Of a stretch of 64,000 nt of DNA, positions 50,775 through 59,252 are shown piece after piece. Under the pieces are notes generated by a model. That model had not been told where the DNA came from, ran no database searches, and was given only the letters and a program-made list of their open reading frames with translations. The position numbers were made by a program, and so were the translations under genes. This stretch comes from DASXYG01 sp036502625 (lineage in GTDB: Bacteria > Actinomycetota > Actinomycetes > Streptosporangiales > Streptosporangiaceae): positions 38,177 to 102,176 of the forward strand of contig DASXYG010000079.1 of assembly GCA_036502625.1 (NCBI GenBank), in the 5' to 3' direction. Positions within the stretch are counted from its first letter, which is position 1; each line of letters begins with the position of its first letter.

Positions 50775-52289
50775 ATGAGTGGGAGTGACACACCGGACGG
50801 CCTGGCCGAGGCGGGGCAGGCCGCGGGGTGGCCCGCCGCGACGCTCGACGTGTTGCGGGGCGGCGTGACCACGCAGGCGGCGCGGGTGATGGTGGTGCCG
50901 GGCGGGCCGTACCTTGCCTCGGGCGCGATGCGGATCACGGACCACCTCGGCCGGCCCATCGAGCACGACACGGTGACGGCCCTATGCCGGTGCGGCCGGT
51001 CGGAATCCAAGCCGCGCTGCGACGCGGCCTGCATCCGGACCGGCTTCGACGACGCGAAGGCCCCTGACCGGGTACCGGATCGCCGCGACACGTACGCCGG
51101 GCAGCAGGTGACCGTGTTCGACAACCGTGGCCTCTGCCAGCATTCCGGGTTGTGCACCGAACGGCTGCCCGGGGTGTTCCACACCGGCTCGGAGCCGTTC
51201 GTCACCCCGAGCGGCGGCCGGATGGACGAGATCGTGCGGGCGGTACGTGACTGCCCGTCCGGGGCGTTGTCGTTCGCCGTGGACGGGGTGGAGGCACGCG
51301 CGCAGACCGACTGGGCGGGCACACGCCCGCCGACGGCGCTGATCAGCCAGGACGGGCCGTACCGGCTGACGGGCGGCGTCGAGATCGTTGACGGCGCCGG
51401 GGCTCCGGTGCCGCGGGCGCAGGGTGCGTCGACCGAACATGCGGCGCTGTGCCGATGCGGGCACTCGCGCAACAAGCCGTTCTGCTCGGGCATGCACTAC
51501 TACGCCGGGTTCCGTGACCCGCTCCCGGACCCGGCCGCCGTGCCGTCGATCTTCGAGTGGGCGGGCGGACTGCCTGCCCTGGAGCGGCTGACCCGGCTGT
51601 TCTACGAGAAGTACGTACCGGCCGACGCGCTCCTCTCGCCGCTGTTCGCCTCGATGTCGCCGGATCATCCGCAGCGGGTGGCGAGCTGGCTTGGTGAGGT
51701 GTTCGGCGGGCCGAAGGCCTACAGCGACCGCTACGGCGGGTACTCGTACATGCTGTCCCAGCACGTCGGCAAGGGCATCGACGAAAAGCGCCGGGCCCGC
51801 TGGGCCGCACTGTTGATGCGCGCCGCGGACGATGCCGGCCTGCCCACCGATGCGGAGTTCCGTTCGCTGTTCGCCTCATACATCGATTGGGGCTCTCGGC
51901 TGGCCGTGGACAACTCCCAGGCCGACTCGCGGCCGTCGGAGAACATGCCGATGCCGCACTGGGACTGGACGACCGCCGCCGGCCCACCCGGCTCCCGCGT
52001 CCCCGCGCGCCCCGGCACGAACGAGCCGGCACAGGCGGACCCGCCGGTCGTGCTACCGGCCGAGGATGAACCGGTCAGCTTCTCCACCCACATCAGGACC
52101 CTCTTCCGCGACCGCGACCGCCGCTCCATGCTGTTCGCCTTCGACCTGTGGAACCGTGACGACGTCGCCACCCACGCCGCCGCCATCCTGGCCCGGCTCC
52201 AAAACGGCACCATGCCCTGCGACGGCGCATGGCCCGAGCGGCACATCGCCGTGTTCGCCCGCTGGATCGACGAAGGAACCCACCCCTGA
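50775..52289 (+). CDS. CDGSH / ferredoxin-like / CDGSH / truncated haemoglobin protein
   Basis: A 504-residue multi-cofactor protein. First CDGSH-type centre near residue 72: CRCGRSESKPRCDAAC, where the usual final His ligand is Cys. A divergent 4Fe-4S mono-cluster domain (Fer4_19 type) follows, with GLCQHSGLC and RDCPSGAL. A second CDGSH centre, CRCGHSRNKPFCSGMH, keeps the His. Residues ~260-380 are a group II truncated haemoglobin (FYEKYVPADALLSPLF, YSDRYGGYSYMLSQHVG with the haem His). The C-terminal ~60 residues (HIRTLFRDRDRRSM...) are a small conserved extension rich in Trp. It could shuttle electrons from Fe-S centres to haem, for example for NO or O2 chemistry (inference). ATG start with GGCGAGGATC upstream. 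Confidence 0.82.
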   Translation: MSGSDTPDGLAEAGQAAGWPAATLDVLRGGVTTQAARVMVVPGGPYLASGAMRITDHLGRPIEHDTVTALCRCGRSESKPRCDAACIRTGFDDAKAPDRVPDRRDTYAGQQVTVFDNRGLCQHSGLCTERLPGVFHTGSEPFVTPSGGRMDEIVRAVRDCPSGALSFAVDGVEARAQTDWAGTRPPTALISQDGPYRLTGGVEIVDGAGAPVPRAQGASTEHAALCRCGHSRNKPFCSGMHYYAGFRDPLPDPAAVPSIFEWAGGLPALERLTRLFYEKYVPADALLSPLFASMSPDHPQRVASWLGEVFGGPKAYSDRYGGYSYMLSQHVGKGIDEKRRARWAALLMRAADDAGLPTDAEFRSLFASYIDWGSRLAVDNSQADSRPSENMPMPHWDWTTAAGPPGSRVPARPGTNEPAQADPPVVLPAEDEPVSFSTHIRTLFRDRDRRSMLFAFDLWNRDDVATHAAAILARLQNGTMPCDGAWPERHIAVFARWIDEGTHP

Positions 52290-52322
52290 CCGGCGACCTG
52301 CTGAACACGGCCTAGGGCGGCA

Positions 52323-52974
52323 TCAAACACGGCGCATACCCGCGGCGGATGAACGAGATCCCGAAGCTCGTCGCCTCGGTGGCCGGCTGCACGGTGCTTC
52401 AAGGGGGCGCCGTGCGGCGAAGTAGAGGCACCCGAAGAGCGCGACGAGGTCGGGGTGGTCCTTGGCGATCTCGGCCAGGATCGCGCGTACCTGCTCCGGG
52501 TTGGCGACCTCCCGGTCGTCGACGGGCCGGAGTATGGTTCGCCGTTTTCCTTTGATCCGGTCCAATGGATTGGCCGGCAGTAGTCCGAGCTCTACGGCGT
52601 AGTCGAGCGCTCCATGGAAGATTGCGCGTTTACGGGCGAGTGTGTTCGAAGCGGCGGCCTTCCCGTCCAACCTCCGTCCCAGAGCTTGGAGGGCGCGGCG
52701 AATGTGTGCCAGATCGTTCAGATCGGCGACGGGAAGGGTAGCGGTGGAGAGCCAGTCCACGACCTTCTGGGGAGAGGAGTCGGGTTCCACGGTTTGGCGC
52801 CGTGTCGTGTTGAACGCCCACCCGTACAGCGCGGTCCGGATGGCGGCCCGAGTTGGCCGTGTGAACCAGCTCGGCCTTGAACCCGTCAGCCAGGGCGAGG
52901 GCAAGAAGGACTGGCCGGTACTCGACCTGCGCGTCGGACGGACCGATCACGGTCACCCATGCCATGAGCAACAA
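52323..52974 (-). pseudogene. Tyrosine recombinase (integrase) pseudogene
   Basis: The minus strand reads as an actinobacterial phage-type integrase with damage. WVTVIGPSDAQVEYRPVLLALALADGF is in one frame, then after a frameshift near 52.85 kb YGWAFNTTRR, LPVADLNDLAHIRRALQALGRRLDGKAAA, and HPDLVALFGCLYFAARRPLEAP. The last element is the start of the catalytic domain with the first active-site Arg; the rest (His, second Arg, Tyr) is gone. The pseudogene lies next to a tRNA 3' fragment, as expected at one end of an integrated element. The gap 52290-53657 holds no intact gene. Confidence 0.75.
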
Positions 52975-53030
52975 CGGTTGAGCCGGGAACGGCCAAGCGC
53001 TTTCTTAGCCCCGTTTTGGCCCTCGTAGAG

Positions 53031-53052
53031 GGACACGCGTTCGAAAAAGGTG
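53031..53052. repeat. 22-bp direct repeat, right copy
   Basis: Differs at one base from 42877-42898. It directly abuts the tRNA 3' fragment; on the minus strand it begins CACCTTTTTCGAAC, like the terminator just after a tRNA gene. Confidence 0.6.
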
Positions 53053-53088
53053 TGGAGCTATGGGGATTCGAACCCCAGACCTCTTGCA
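53053..53088 (-). pseudogene. tRNA 3'-end fragment (probably tRNA-Ala TGC)
   Basis: The minus strand reads TGCAAGAGGTC, then a T-arm (TGGGG TTCGAAT CCCCA) and TAGCTCCA. T-stem, T-loop and the 3' acceptor strand are intact. The 5' half (D-arm and GGAGCTA) is not found upstream, and part of the anticodon stem is missing. Such 3' fragments are left when an element integrates into a tRNA gene. The identity as tRNA-Ala rests on the TGC loop and acceptor sequence. Confidence 0.65.
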
Positions 53089-53362
53089 TGCCATGTACGA
53101 ATATGGCGTGGTTTGGGGTCTGGGGGAGTGGCTGAGATAGCTGTATGCCCAGCTCAGAAGTCTCTGAGGGTGGAAGAGGGTCGGGGTCAGTCGTTGCCAA
53201 CTGGCCCCCCTTCTGGCACCCCCTCGGCTCTCCCGGCCGGCGTCGTCGTATGTGCTCTTGGTCACATTGGCTCTCCTGAATAGGGTCATCCAATGCATCT
53301 ACCAGGCCCTTGCCTGGGCGTATCGGCTCGTGGCCCACGAGCATCTAGAGGAATGTCAGATC

Positions 53363-53455
53363 GAATTCCCAGAATCGCGCTCTTAAAAGGGGCACATAGA
53401 TTCCCCGCTGGGCTATTTCTATCGCTGGCCATGGGAGCCGCTCTACTCGCCGAGA
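53363..53455 (+). other. Leader-like segment upstream of CRISPR array 1
   Basis: Carries AGAATCGCGCTCTT, AAAAGGGGC, GATTCCCC and GGCCATGGGAGCCGCTCTACTCGC, each matched with few changes by the orphan segment at 11857-11927. An extra ~14 bases separate the last two blocks here. It is 200 bp upstream of the first repeat. No coding function is seen; short open frames across it look like chance. Confidence 0.5.
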
Positions 53456-53574
53456 TATCGCCCGCACGTGCTCGTCGCTGGCAATTCATTCTCAAGCGAC
53501 GCCTCGTGGTTCCCGTGGCTGCGAGTGTTCTGTGGCTGTAACGTTCGCATGCCCGACCTACGTTGTGTCGCTGG

Positions 53575-53657
53575 CGGTCTTGTATGCCAAAATGTCCGAT
53601 TCCGAAGAAGTGATGATTTCCGGCCTCCTGGCGGTCTTCCCTCGCAGGCCAGCCAGT
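53575..53657 (+). promoter_or_regulatory. CRISPR array 1 leader
   Basis: More AT-rich than its surroundings, ending CTCGCAGGCCAGCCAGT at the first repeat. It shares AAATGTC, AAGAAGTGATGA and the CAGT junction with the leader of array 2 at 63.9 kb. The leader should hold the array promoter and the site for spacer integration. The decayed repeat at the far end of the array confirms the direction. Confidence 0.75.
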
Positions 53658-54353
53658 GTGCTCCCCGCACGCGCGGGGATGGTCCCGTCTGCGGCTGCAC
53701 CGCCCGCGTGAAGCCCTGGTGCTCCCCGCACGCGCGGGGATGGTCCCTCGACGCGGAACTCCTGGACGCGGTCGAGGGCGTGCTCCCCGCACGCGCGGGG
53801 ATGGTCCCAGCTTGGCCCCGGTCCGCTCGGCCAGCTCCCGGTGCTCCCCGCACGCGCGGGGATGGTCCCTGGACGATCCCCTCGGCCAGGCGCGGCCGCG
53901 TGTGCTCCCCGCACGCGCGGGGATGGTCCCGTGCCGTCGATCTCCGGCACGGTGACGACGGTGGTGCTCCCCGCACGCGCGGGGATGGTCCCGCGCGGGC
54001 ATTTGGGTTCCCGGAAGCGCCAGTGTGCTCCCCGCACGGGCGGGGATGGTCCCACCGACGCACCCCTAGAACGGCCTGAGTCGCCGTGCTCCCCGCACGC
54101 GCGGGGATGGTCCCTGGATCGGCTCGCACATCAAGTCCGTCTACAAGTGCTCCCCGCACGCGCGGGAATGGTCCCGGCCCGGACAGCGGGTCGCCGAAGC
54201 CGTCCTTGTGCTCCCCGCACGCGCGGGGATGGTCCCGCCACATGGGTCAATCTCGAATCCATCCTGGCGTGCTCCCCGCACGTGCGGGGATGGTCCCAAG
54301 TACGGCGGCTACTTCAACTCGGGCGACCTGTGCTCCCCGCGCGCGGGGAGCAC
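53658..54353 (+). CRISPR. Type I-E CRISPR array 1, 12 repeats / 11 spacers
   Basis: Twelve 29-bp repeats beginning GTGCTCCCCGC and ending GGGGATGGTCCC, with an internal stem CCCCGC-ACGC-GCGGGG. Starts: 53658, 53719, 53780, 53841, 53902, 53964, 54025, 54086, 54147, 54208, 54269 and a terminal degenerate copy at 54330. Spacers are 32 bp (33 once). Variants occur at repeat 7 (CACGGGC), 9 (GGGAATGG) and 11 (CGTGCGG). The array is next to a full I-E cas operon. The spacers cannot be matched to targets by eye. Confidence 0.97.
54330..54353. repeat. Terminal CRISPR repeat turned into a perfect palindrome
   Basis: Instead of a normal last repeat, GTGCTCCCCGCG is followed directly by its exact reverse complement, giving a 24-bp perfect palindrome. 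It marks the leader-distal end of the array and could fold into a strong hairpin. Confidence 0.7.
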
Positions 54354-54609
54354 AGGCCCCGGCCGCACCCGCGCGTCGTGATGCTCCGCATGCCCGAGAT
54401 GATCCTGGCCCGGTCGGGGCCCGGCGGCGTGACGACCATGCACGGGAACGCGGTCCTCGCCATGGAGGTGTCCGTACATAGGGGCTGGTTCAGATCTATC
54501 TCCTGGGCGAAGCGTTCTGCTAGCCGAGCCCATCGCCCGCTGATCCCGTCGCTGAGCTTGCGGTTTGCCGGTGACGGCACGGTTGTAGGTGCCTATCGCT
54601 GTGGAAAAT

Positions 54610-54632
54610 GATCTTCCGTGGTGCGAAAGATC
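54610..54632. promoter_or_regulatory. Inverted repeat upstream of cas3
   Basis: GATCTT and AAGATC arms separated by 11 bp, about 60 bp before the chosen cas3 start. Possible operator of the cas operon. The rest of the 338-bp gap 54354-54691 shows no gene. Confidence 0.35.
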
Positions 54633-54691
54633 TTGTCACGGACTTGCGGGTTGGGGTCGTGGTTGTCGGTGACGGAGTGTTAAATGGCGCC

Positions 54692-57574
54692 ATGTCGGAG
54701 GGAAAGTTACGGCCTGTAGTGGTTGGCGATGGGCTGTCCGGGTTTGCGCGGGCGGCTTGGGCTAAGCATGATCGCGATGGTGGGGGCTGGCTGCCGTTGT
54801 GGCGGCATATGGCGGACTCCGGGTCGGTGGCGGGGCCGCTGTGGGATTGGTGGGTTCCAGAGCAGACGCGTCGGGTGATCGCGCGGACTCTCCCGGGTGG
54901 GCTCGAGGATGCGCGGCGGTTGCTGGTTTGGCTGGCTACAACGCATGACATCGGGAAGGCGACGCCGGCGTTCGCGTGCCAGGTCGACGAGTTGGCTGAG
55001 GTGATGCGAGGCGTCGGTCTGGCGATGCCGGATCGGCGGGATTTCGTCGATCGCAAGCTTGGGCCGCATGGGTTGGCCGGGATGGCGCTGCTGCGGGACT
55101 GGCTGGTCGAACGGTACGGGTGGGGGCGGCGAGACGCGTTACCGTTCGTGATCGTCGCGGGTGGCCATCACGGAGTGCCACCGACGAACGGCGCGATCGG
55201 GGCGCTCGATGAGCACGCAGAGTTGTTGCGTACTCCGGGGTGCGAGGCGGCGTGGCGAGGTGTGCAGTGGGAGTTGCTGGACGCGTGCGCCGAGGCGTGT
55301 GGCGTGGTCGACCGTCTGCCGGTGTGGCGTGGGGTGCGGTTGCCGCAGGCCGCGCAGGTCTTGCTGACCGGCCTGGTGATCATGGCGGACTGGATCGCGA
55401 GTAACCCGGATTTGTTTCCGTACTTTCCGCAGGCCGCGGGTGTGGGCGATCGGGAGCGGGTCGAGGCGGCCTGGCGTGGGCTGGACCTGCCGGCGCCGTG
55501 GCAGCCGGCCGAACCCGCCGAGGACGCGGACGGATTGTTCGCGTCGCGGTTCGAACTCCCGGATGGTGCGAAGGTGCGTCCGGTGCAGGAGCACGCGTTG
55601 CGGCTGGCGCGGGGGATGGCGGCGCCGGGGTTGATGGTCATCGAGGCACCGATGGGAGAGGGCAAGACCGAGGTGGCGCTGGCGGTGGCCGAGGTGTTCG
55701 CGGCACGGTCGGGGGCGGGCGGCTGCTACGTGGCGCTGCCGACGATGGCGACGAGCAACGCCTTGTTCTCCCGGATGTTGACCTGGCTGCGAAGGCTGCC
55801 GTGCAGCGGTACGGCCGACGGGCCGTACTCGGTAGTGCTGGCCCACGGGAAGGCAGCGCTGAACGAGGACTACGCCGGCCTCCTGCGGTCCGGTTTCCGG
55901 ACGATCCGGGGGGTCGAGCCGGACGGTTGGGCACAGGCGGGGGAGCGGTGGCGGGCCTCGGCGGTGCTGGTAGCGCACCGGTGGCTGCGGGGCCGTAAGA
56001 AGAACCTGCTGGCCTCGTTCGCGGTGGGGACGATCGACCAGTTGCTGTTCATGGGGTTGAAGGGCCGGCACCTGGCGTTGCGGCACCTGGCGATGGCGGG
56101 CAAGGTCGTGGTGATCGACGAGGCCCACGCGTACGACACGTACATGAACTCCTACCTGGACCGGGTGCTGTCGTGGCTCGGCGAGTATGGGGTGCCGGTC
56201 GTCGTGCTGTCGGCGACACTCCCGGCTGGGCGCCGCGCAGAGCTCGTCCAGGCATACACGGGCACTGGCGAGGTCGCCGAAGTGGCGGAGGCACGCGGGT
56301 ATCCGCTGATCACCGTGGCCGAACAGGGCGGCCGTCCGGTGTCCGAGCCGGTCGACGCGTCGGGGCGGCGTACCGAGGTGCACATCGAGCGGCTGGACGA
56401 CGATCTCGATGCTCTCGCGGCGAGACTGCGGGCCGAACTGGCCGAAGGGGGCTGCGCTCTGGTCGTACGTAACACCGTCGACCGCGTTCTGGAAACGGCC
56501 GGCCACCTACGTCGCTCCCACCCCGAGGCGACGGTGACGGTGGCGCACGCGCGTTTCCTCGACCTGGATCGAGCGGCCAACGACAGGCAACTACTCGACC
56601 TGTTCGGGCCACCAGGCAAGGCGCTGAAGCGACCGGCTGGTCCGTACATCGTGGTCGCCAGCCAAGTGGCCGAGCAGTCTCTGGACATCGACTTCGACCT
56701 GCTGGTGTCGGATCTGTGCCCGATCGACTTGCTGATCCAGCGCATGGGTCGGCTGCACCGCCACCAGCGCGGTGCCGGCCAGTCGCAACGACCGGCGCGG
56801 CTACGAGCGGCTCGCTGTCTGGTCACGGGCGCGGACTGGGGCGAGAGCCCGATCGAGCCGGTCAACGGATCACAGCGCGTCTACCGGCTCTACCCGCTGC
56901 TGAGGGCCGCGGCCGTACTCGCCCCTCACCTGGTCGCCGACGGTGGTCGGCCGGTGTGCCTGCCCGAGGACATCAGCCCGCTCGTCCAGGCGGCGTATGG
57001 CCCGGACGCAGTCGGTCCATCCGAATGGCAGGCCGTGCTGGACAAAGCGCATCGCGCTGACCTGATCCATCAGGCCGAGCAGGAGAAGAAGGCGGAGACC
57101 TTCCAGATCCGAGCGGCCGCTGGTGGAAAGCCGCTGATCGGCTGGGTCGACGCCGGGGTGGGCGACGCGGACGACTCTCCGGCCGGCCGCGCGCAGGTAC
57201 GCGACAGCGTCGACTCGGTCGAGGTTCTGGTCGCCCAGCGCCTATCTGACGGAAGCATCCGCACCATGCCCTGGCTTGACGGAGGTCGCGGCGGTCTGGA
57301 GGTACCGACCGAGACGGCGCCCGAGGCCAGGCTGGCCCGCATCCTCGCCTCGTGCGGTCTGCGTCTCCCGCTGCGTCTGTCCAACCCCGGTGTGGTCGAC
57401 CGCGTCATCGCCGAGCTGGAGGCGAACTGTATCTCCGCCTGGCAGAACCCGGAGTGCCACTGGCTGGCCGGAGAGCTGATCCTCTTCCTGGACGAGGATT
57501 GTCACACTCGGCTGGCAGGCTTCGATTTGCGGTACAGCGAAGACAACGGCCTGGAGGTGGCCCGTGCCGCTTGA
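54692..57574 (+). CDS. cas3: CRISPR-associated helicase-nuclease Cas3
   Basis: A 960-residue Cas3 that degrades DNA marked by Cascade. The N-terminal HD nuclease domain has the early His in LWRHMADS, HDIGKATPAF (H85-D86) and GGHHGVPP. The superfamily 2 helicase has Walker A APMGEGKTE near residue 319, DEAH at ~476, SATLP and the arginine-finger motif QRMGRLHRHQR. The C-terminal domain is of the type I-E form. The ATG at 54692 gives the usual start (SGFARAAWAKHDRD near residue 14); an in-frame ATG at 54608 is possible but lacks a ribosome site. It overlaps casA by 11 nt. Confidence 0.95.
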   Translation: MSEGKLRPVVVGDGLSGFARAAWAKHDRDGGGWLPLWRHMADSGSVAGPLWDWWVPEQTRRVIARTLPGGLEDARRLLVWLATTHDIGKATPAFACQVDELAEVMRGVGLAMPDRRDFVDRKLGPHGLAGMALLRDWLVERYGWGRRDALPFVIVAGGHHGVPPTNGAIGALDEHAELLRTPGCEAAWRGVQWELLDACAEACGVVDRLPVWRGVRLPQAAQVLLTGLVIMADWIASNPDLFPYFPQAAGVGDRERVEAAWRGLDLPAPWQPAEPAEDADGLFASRFELPDGAKVRPVQEHALRLARGMAAPGLMVIEAPMGEGKTEVALAVAEVFAARSGAGGCYVALPTMATSNALFSRMLTWLRRLPCSGTADGPYSVVLAHGKAALNEDYAGLLRSGFRTIRGVEPDGWAQAGERWRASAVLVAHRWLRGRKKNLLASFAVGTIDQLLFMGLKGRHLALRHLAMAGKVVVIDEAHAYDTYMNSYLDRVLSWLGEYGVPVVVLSATLPAGRRAELVQAYTGTGEVAEVAEARGYPLITVAEQGGRPVSEPVDASGRRTEVHIERLDDDLDALAARLRAELAEGGCALVVRNTVDRVLETAGHLRRSHPEATVTVAHARFLDLDRAANDRQLLDLFGPPGKALKRPAGPYIVVASQVAEQSLDIDFDLLVSDLCPIDLLIQRMGRLHRHQRGAGQSQRPARLRAARCLVTGADWGESPIEPVNGSQRVYRLYPLLRAAAVLAPHLVADGGRPVCLPEDISPLVQAAYGPDAVGPSEWQAVLDKAHRADLIHQAEQEKKAETFQIRAAAGGKPLIGWVDAGVGDADDSPAGRAQVRDSVDSVEVLVAQRLSDGSIRTMPWLDGGRGGLEVPTETAPEARLARILASCGLRLPLRLSNPGVVDRVIAELEANCISAWQNPECHWLAGELILFLDEDCHTRLAGFDLRYSEDNGLEVARAA

Positions 57575-59252
57575 GCCCGAAAGCGCCACGTTCGACCTGA
57601 CCCGCGAGCCGTGGGTTCCGGTGCAGCGCGGCGACGGCCACGAGACGTCGCTGTCCTTACGTGACGTCTTCGACCAGGCGGAGAACCTGCGCCGCGTCGT
57701 CGGTGACGTGCCCACCGTGGAGTTCGCGTTACTGCGCCTACTGCTCGCCATCCTGCACGATGCGATCGATGGCCCCGCTGACATCGACGAGTGGCAGGAC
57801 CTGTGGGACAGCGGCCTGCCGGTCAAGAAGCTCCATGCCTATCTCGACGAGCATCACGAGCGCCTCGACCTCCTCCACCCGCGAACGCCGTTCCTCCAGA
57901 CCCCCGGCCTGCGTACGGCGCGCGACGAAATCAGCCCGCTGGACAAGATCGTGGCCGACGTACCGAACGGTGCCCGGTTCTTCACCATGCGCGCGGCCGG
58001 CGTCGACCGGCTGAGCTTCGCCGAGGCGGCCCGCTGGCTGGTCCACGCGCACGCCTTCGACACCTCGGGCATCAAGACCGGCGCCGTCGGCGACCCACGC
58101 GTGAAGGGCGGCCGCGGGTACCCCCAAGGCGTTGGCTGGGCCGGCAACCTCGGTGGTGTTCTCGTCGCCGGGGCGAACCTCCGGGAGACCTTGCTGCTCA
58201 ACCTGGTCGCCTTCGACACCGAGAACCTCCGCCTCAAGCCCGAACACGACCGGCCGGCCTGGCGGCAGCCGGTCCCCGGCCCGGCTCCGACCGACGAGCT
58301 CGAACTCAGCCGTCGCCCGTACGGGCCACGCGACCTCTACACCTGGCCGTCCCGCAGGATTCGGTTGCATGCCGATGACCAGGGCGTGACCGGTGTGGTG
58401 CTGGCGTACGGGGATCCGCTCCCCGCTCGGAACATGCACGAGCGGGAGCCCATGACCGCCTGGCGCCGTAGCCCGGTCCAGGAGAAGAAGCTCGGCTTCG
58501 CCACGGTGTACCTGCCGCGCGAACACGACCCGAGCCGTTCCGCCTGGCGCGGGCTCGGCGCGCTGGTCACCGGTGAGGTCGACGGCGCCGAGCAACGCGG
58601 CGAGGCCGCGGCGACCGTGCGGCCTCGGATTCTTGACTGGGTCGCCAGGCTGGCCGTGGAGGACGCGTTGCCGCCGGACTTTCCCGTCTGGGCGCGCCTG
58701 TACGGGGCCCAGTACGGAACCCAGCAGTCGGTCATCGACGAGATCATCGACGACGCGGTGGCCATGCCGATCGTCGTGCTCCGAGAACGCGACCGGGCGC
58801 TGGGCCGTCAGGCGGTGCGCGCGGTGACCGACGCGGATACGGGCGTGCGGGCGCTCGGCTGGCTCGCCGCCAACCTGGCCCAAGCCGCGGGTGACGACCC
58901 GGAACCGGCGGCCGAGACCGCTCGTGACCGCGGATACGCGCTGCTCGACGGGCACTTCCGGCAGTGGCTGTTCGCACTCGACGCCACCGCACGAGACGAG
59001 CAGGCTGCCCAGGCCCGGCGGGCGATCTGGCAGGACACCGCCCGCCGGTTGCTCACCCAGTTGGGTGCGGACCTGTGCGCCATGGCCGGCGACGAGGCAT
59101 GGGCCGGACGCGTCATCGCCACCCGCAAAGGCCAAACCCTGTGGCTGAACACCGCCCAAGCCGATCTGACATTCCGCGCCCAACTGCGCAAAGCCCTTCC
59201 CGGACACGCGCCTCCATCCCCCGCCCCGGAGCCCCAGGAGGCCGGTCGATGA
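57564..59252 (+). CDS. casA: Cascade subunit CasA/Cse1 (Cas8e)
   Basis: A 562-residue large subunit of the type I-E Cascade complex, which recognises the PAM and recruits Cas3. Typical features: FDLTREPWVPVQRGDG at the N-terminus, the LHPRTPFLQTPGL loop, GVGWAGNLGGVLVAG and the C-terminal four-helix bundle. The GTG start overlaps the cas3 end by 11 nt, and its stop overlaps casB by 4 nt (ATGA). Confidence 0.95.
   Translation: MPLEPESATFDLTREPWVPVQRGDGHETSLSLRDVFDQAENLRRVVGDVPTVEFALLRLLLAILHDAIDGPADIDEWQDLWDSGLPVKKLHAYLDEHHERLDLLHPRTPFLQTPGLRTARDEISPLDKIVADVPNGARFFTMRAAGVDRLSFAEAARWLVHAHAFDTSGIKTGAVGDPRVKGGRGYPQGVGWAGNLGGVLVAGANLRETLLLNLVAFDTENLRLKPEHDRPAWRQPVPGPAPTDELELSRRPYGPRDLYTWPSRRIRLHADDQGVTGVVLAYGDPLPARNMHEREPMTAWRRSPVQEKKLGFATVYLPREHDPSRSAWRGLGALVTGEVDGAEQRGEAAATVRPRILDWVARLAVEDALPPDFPVWARLYGAQYGTQQSVIDEIIDDAVAMPIVVLRERDRALGRQAVRAVTDADTGVRALGWLAANLAQAAGDDPEPAAETARDRGYALLDGHFRQWLFALDATARDEQAAQARRAIWQDTARRLLTQLGADLCAMAGDEAWAGRVIATRKGQTLWLNTAQADLTFRAQLRKALPGHAPPSPAPEPQEAGR

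Noticed and set aside
53041..53160. A complete tRNA gene
   Set aside because: Only the T-arm and 3' acceptor side are present; no D-arm or matching 5' acceptor strand was found.
53293..53541. An 82-residue plus-strand open frame upstream of array 1
   Set aside because: Overlaps the leader-like segment, no ribosome site and no family resemblance.
53443..54243. Open frames on both strands across the CRISPR array (repeats of HPRACGEH or SPHARGWS)
   Set aside because: They only translate the 29-bp repeats and spacers.
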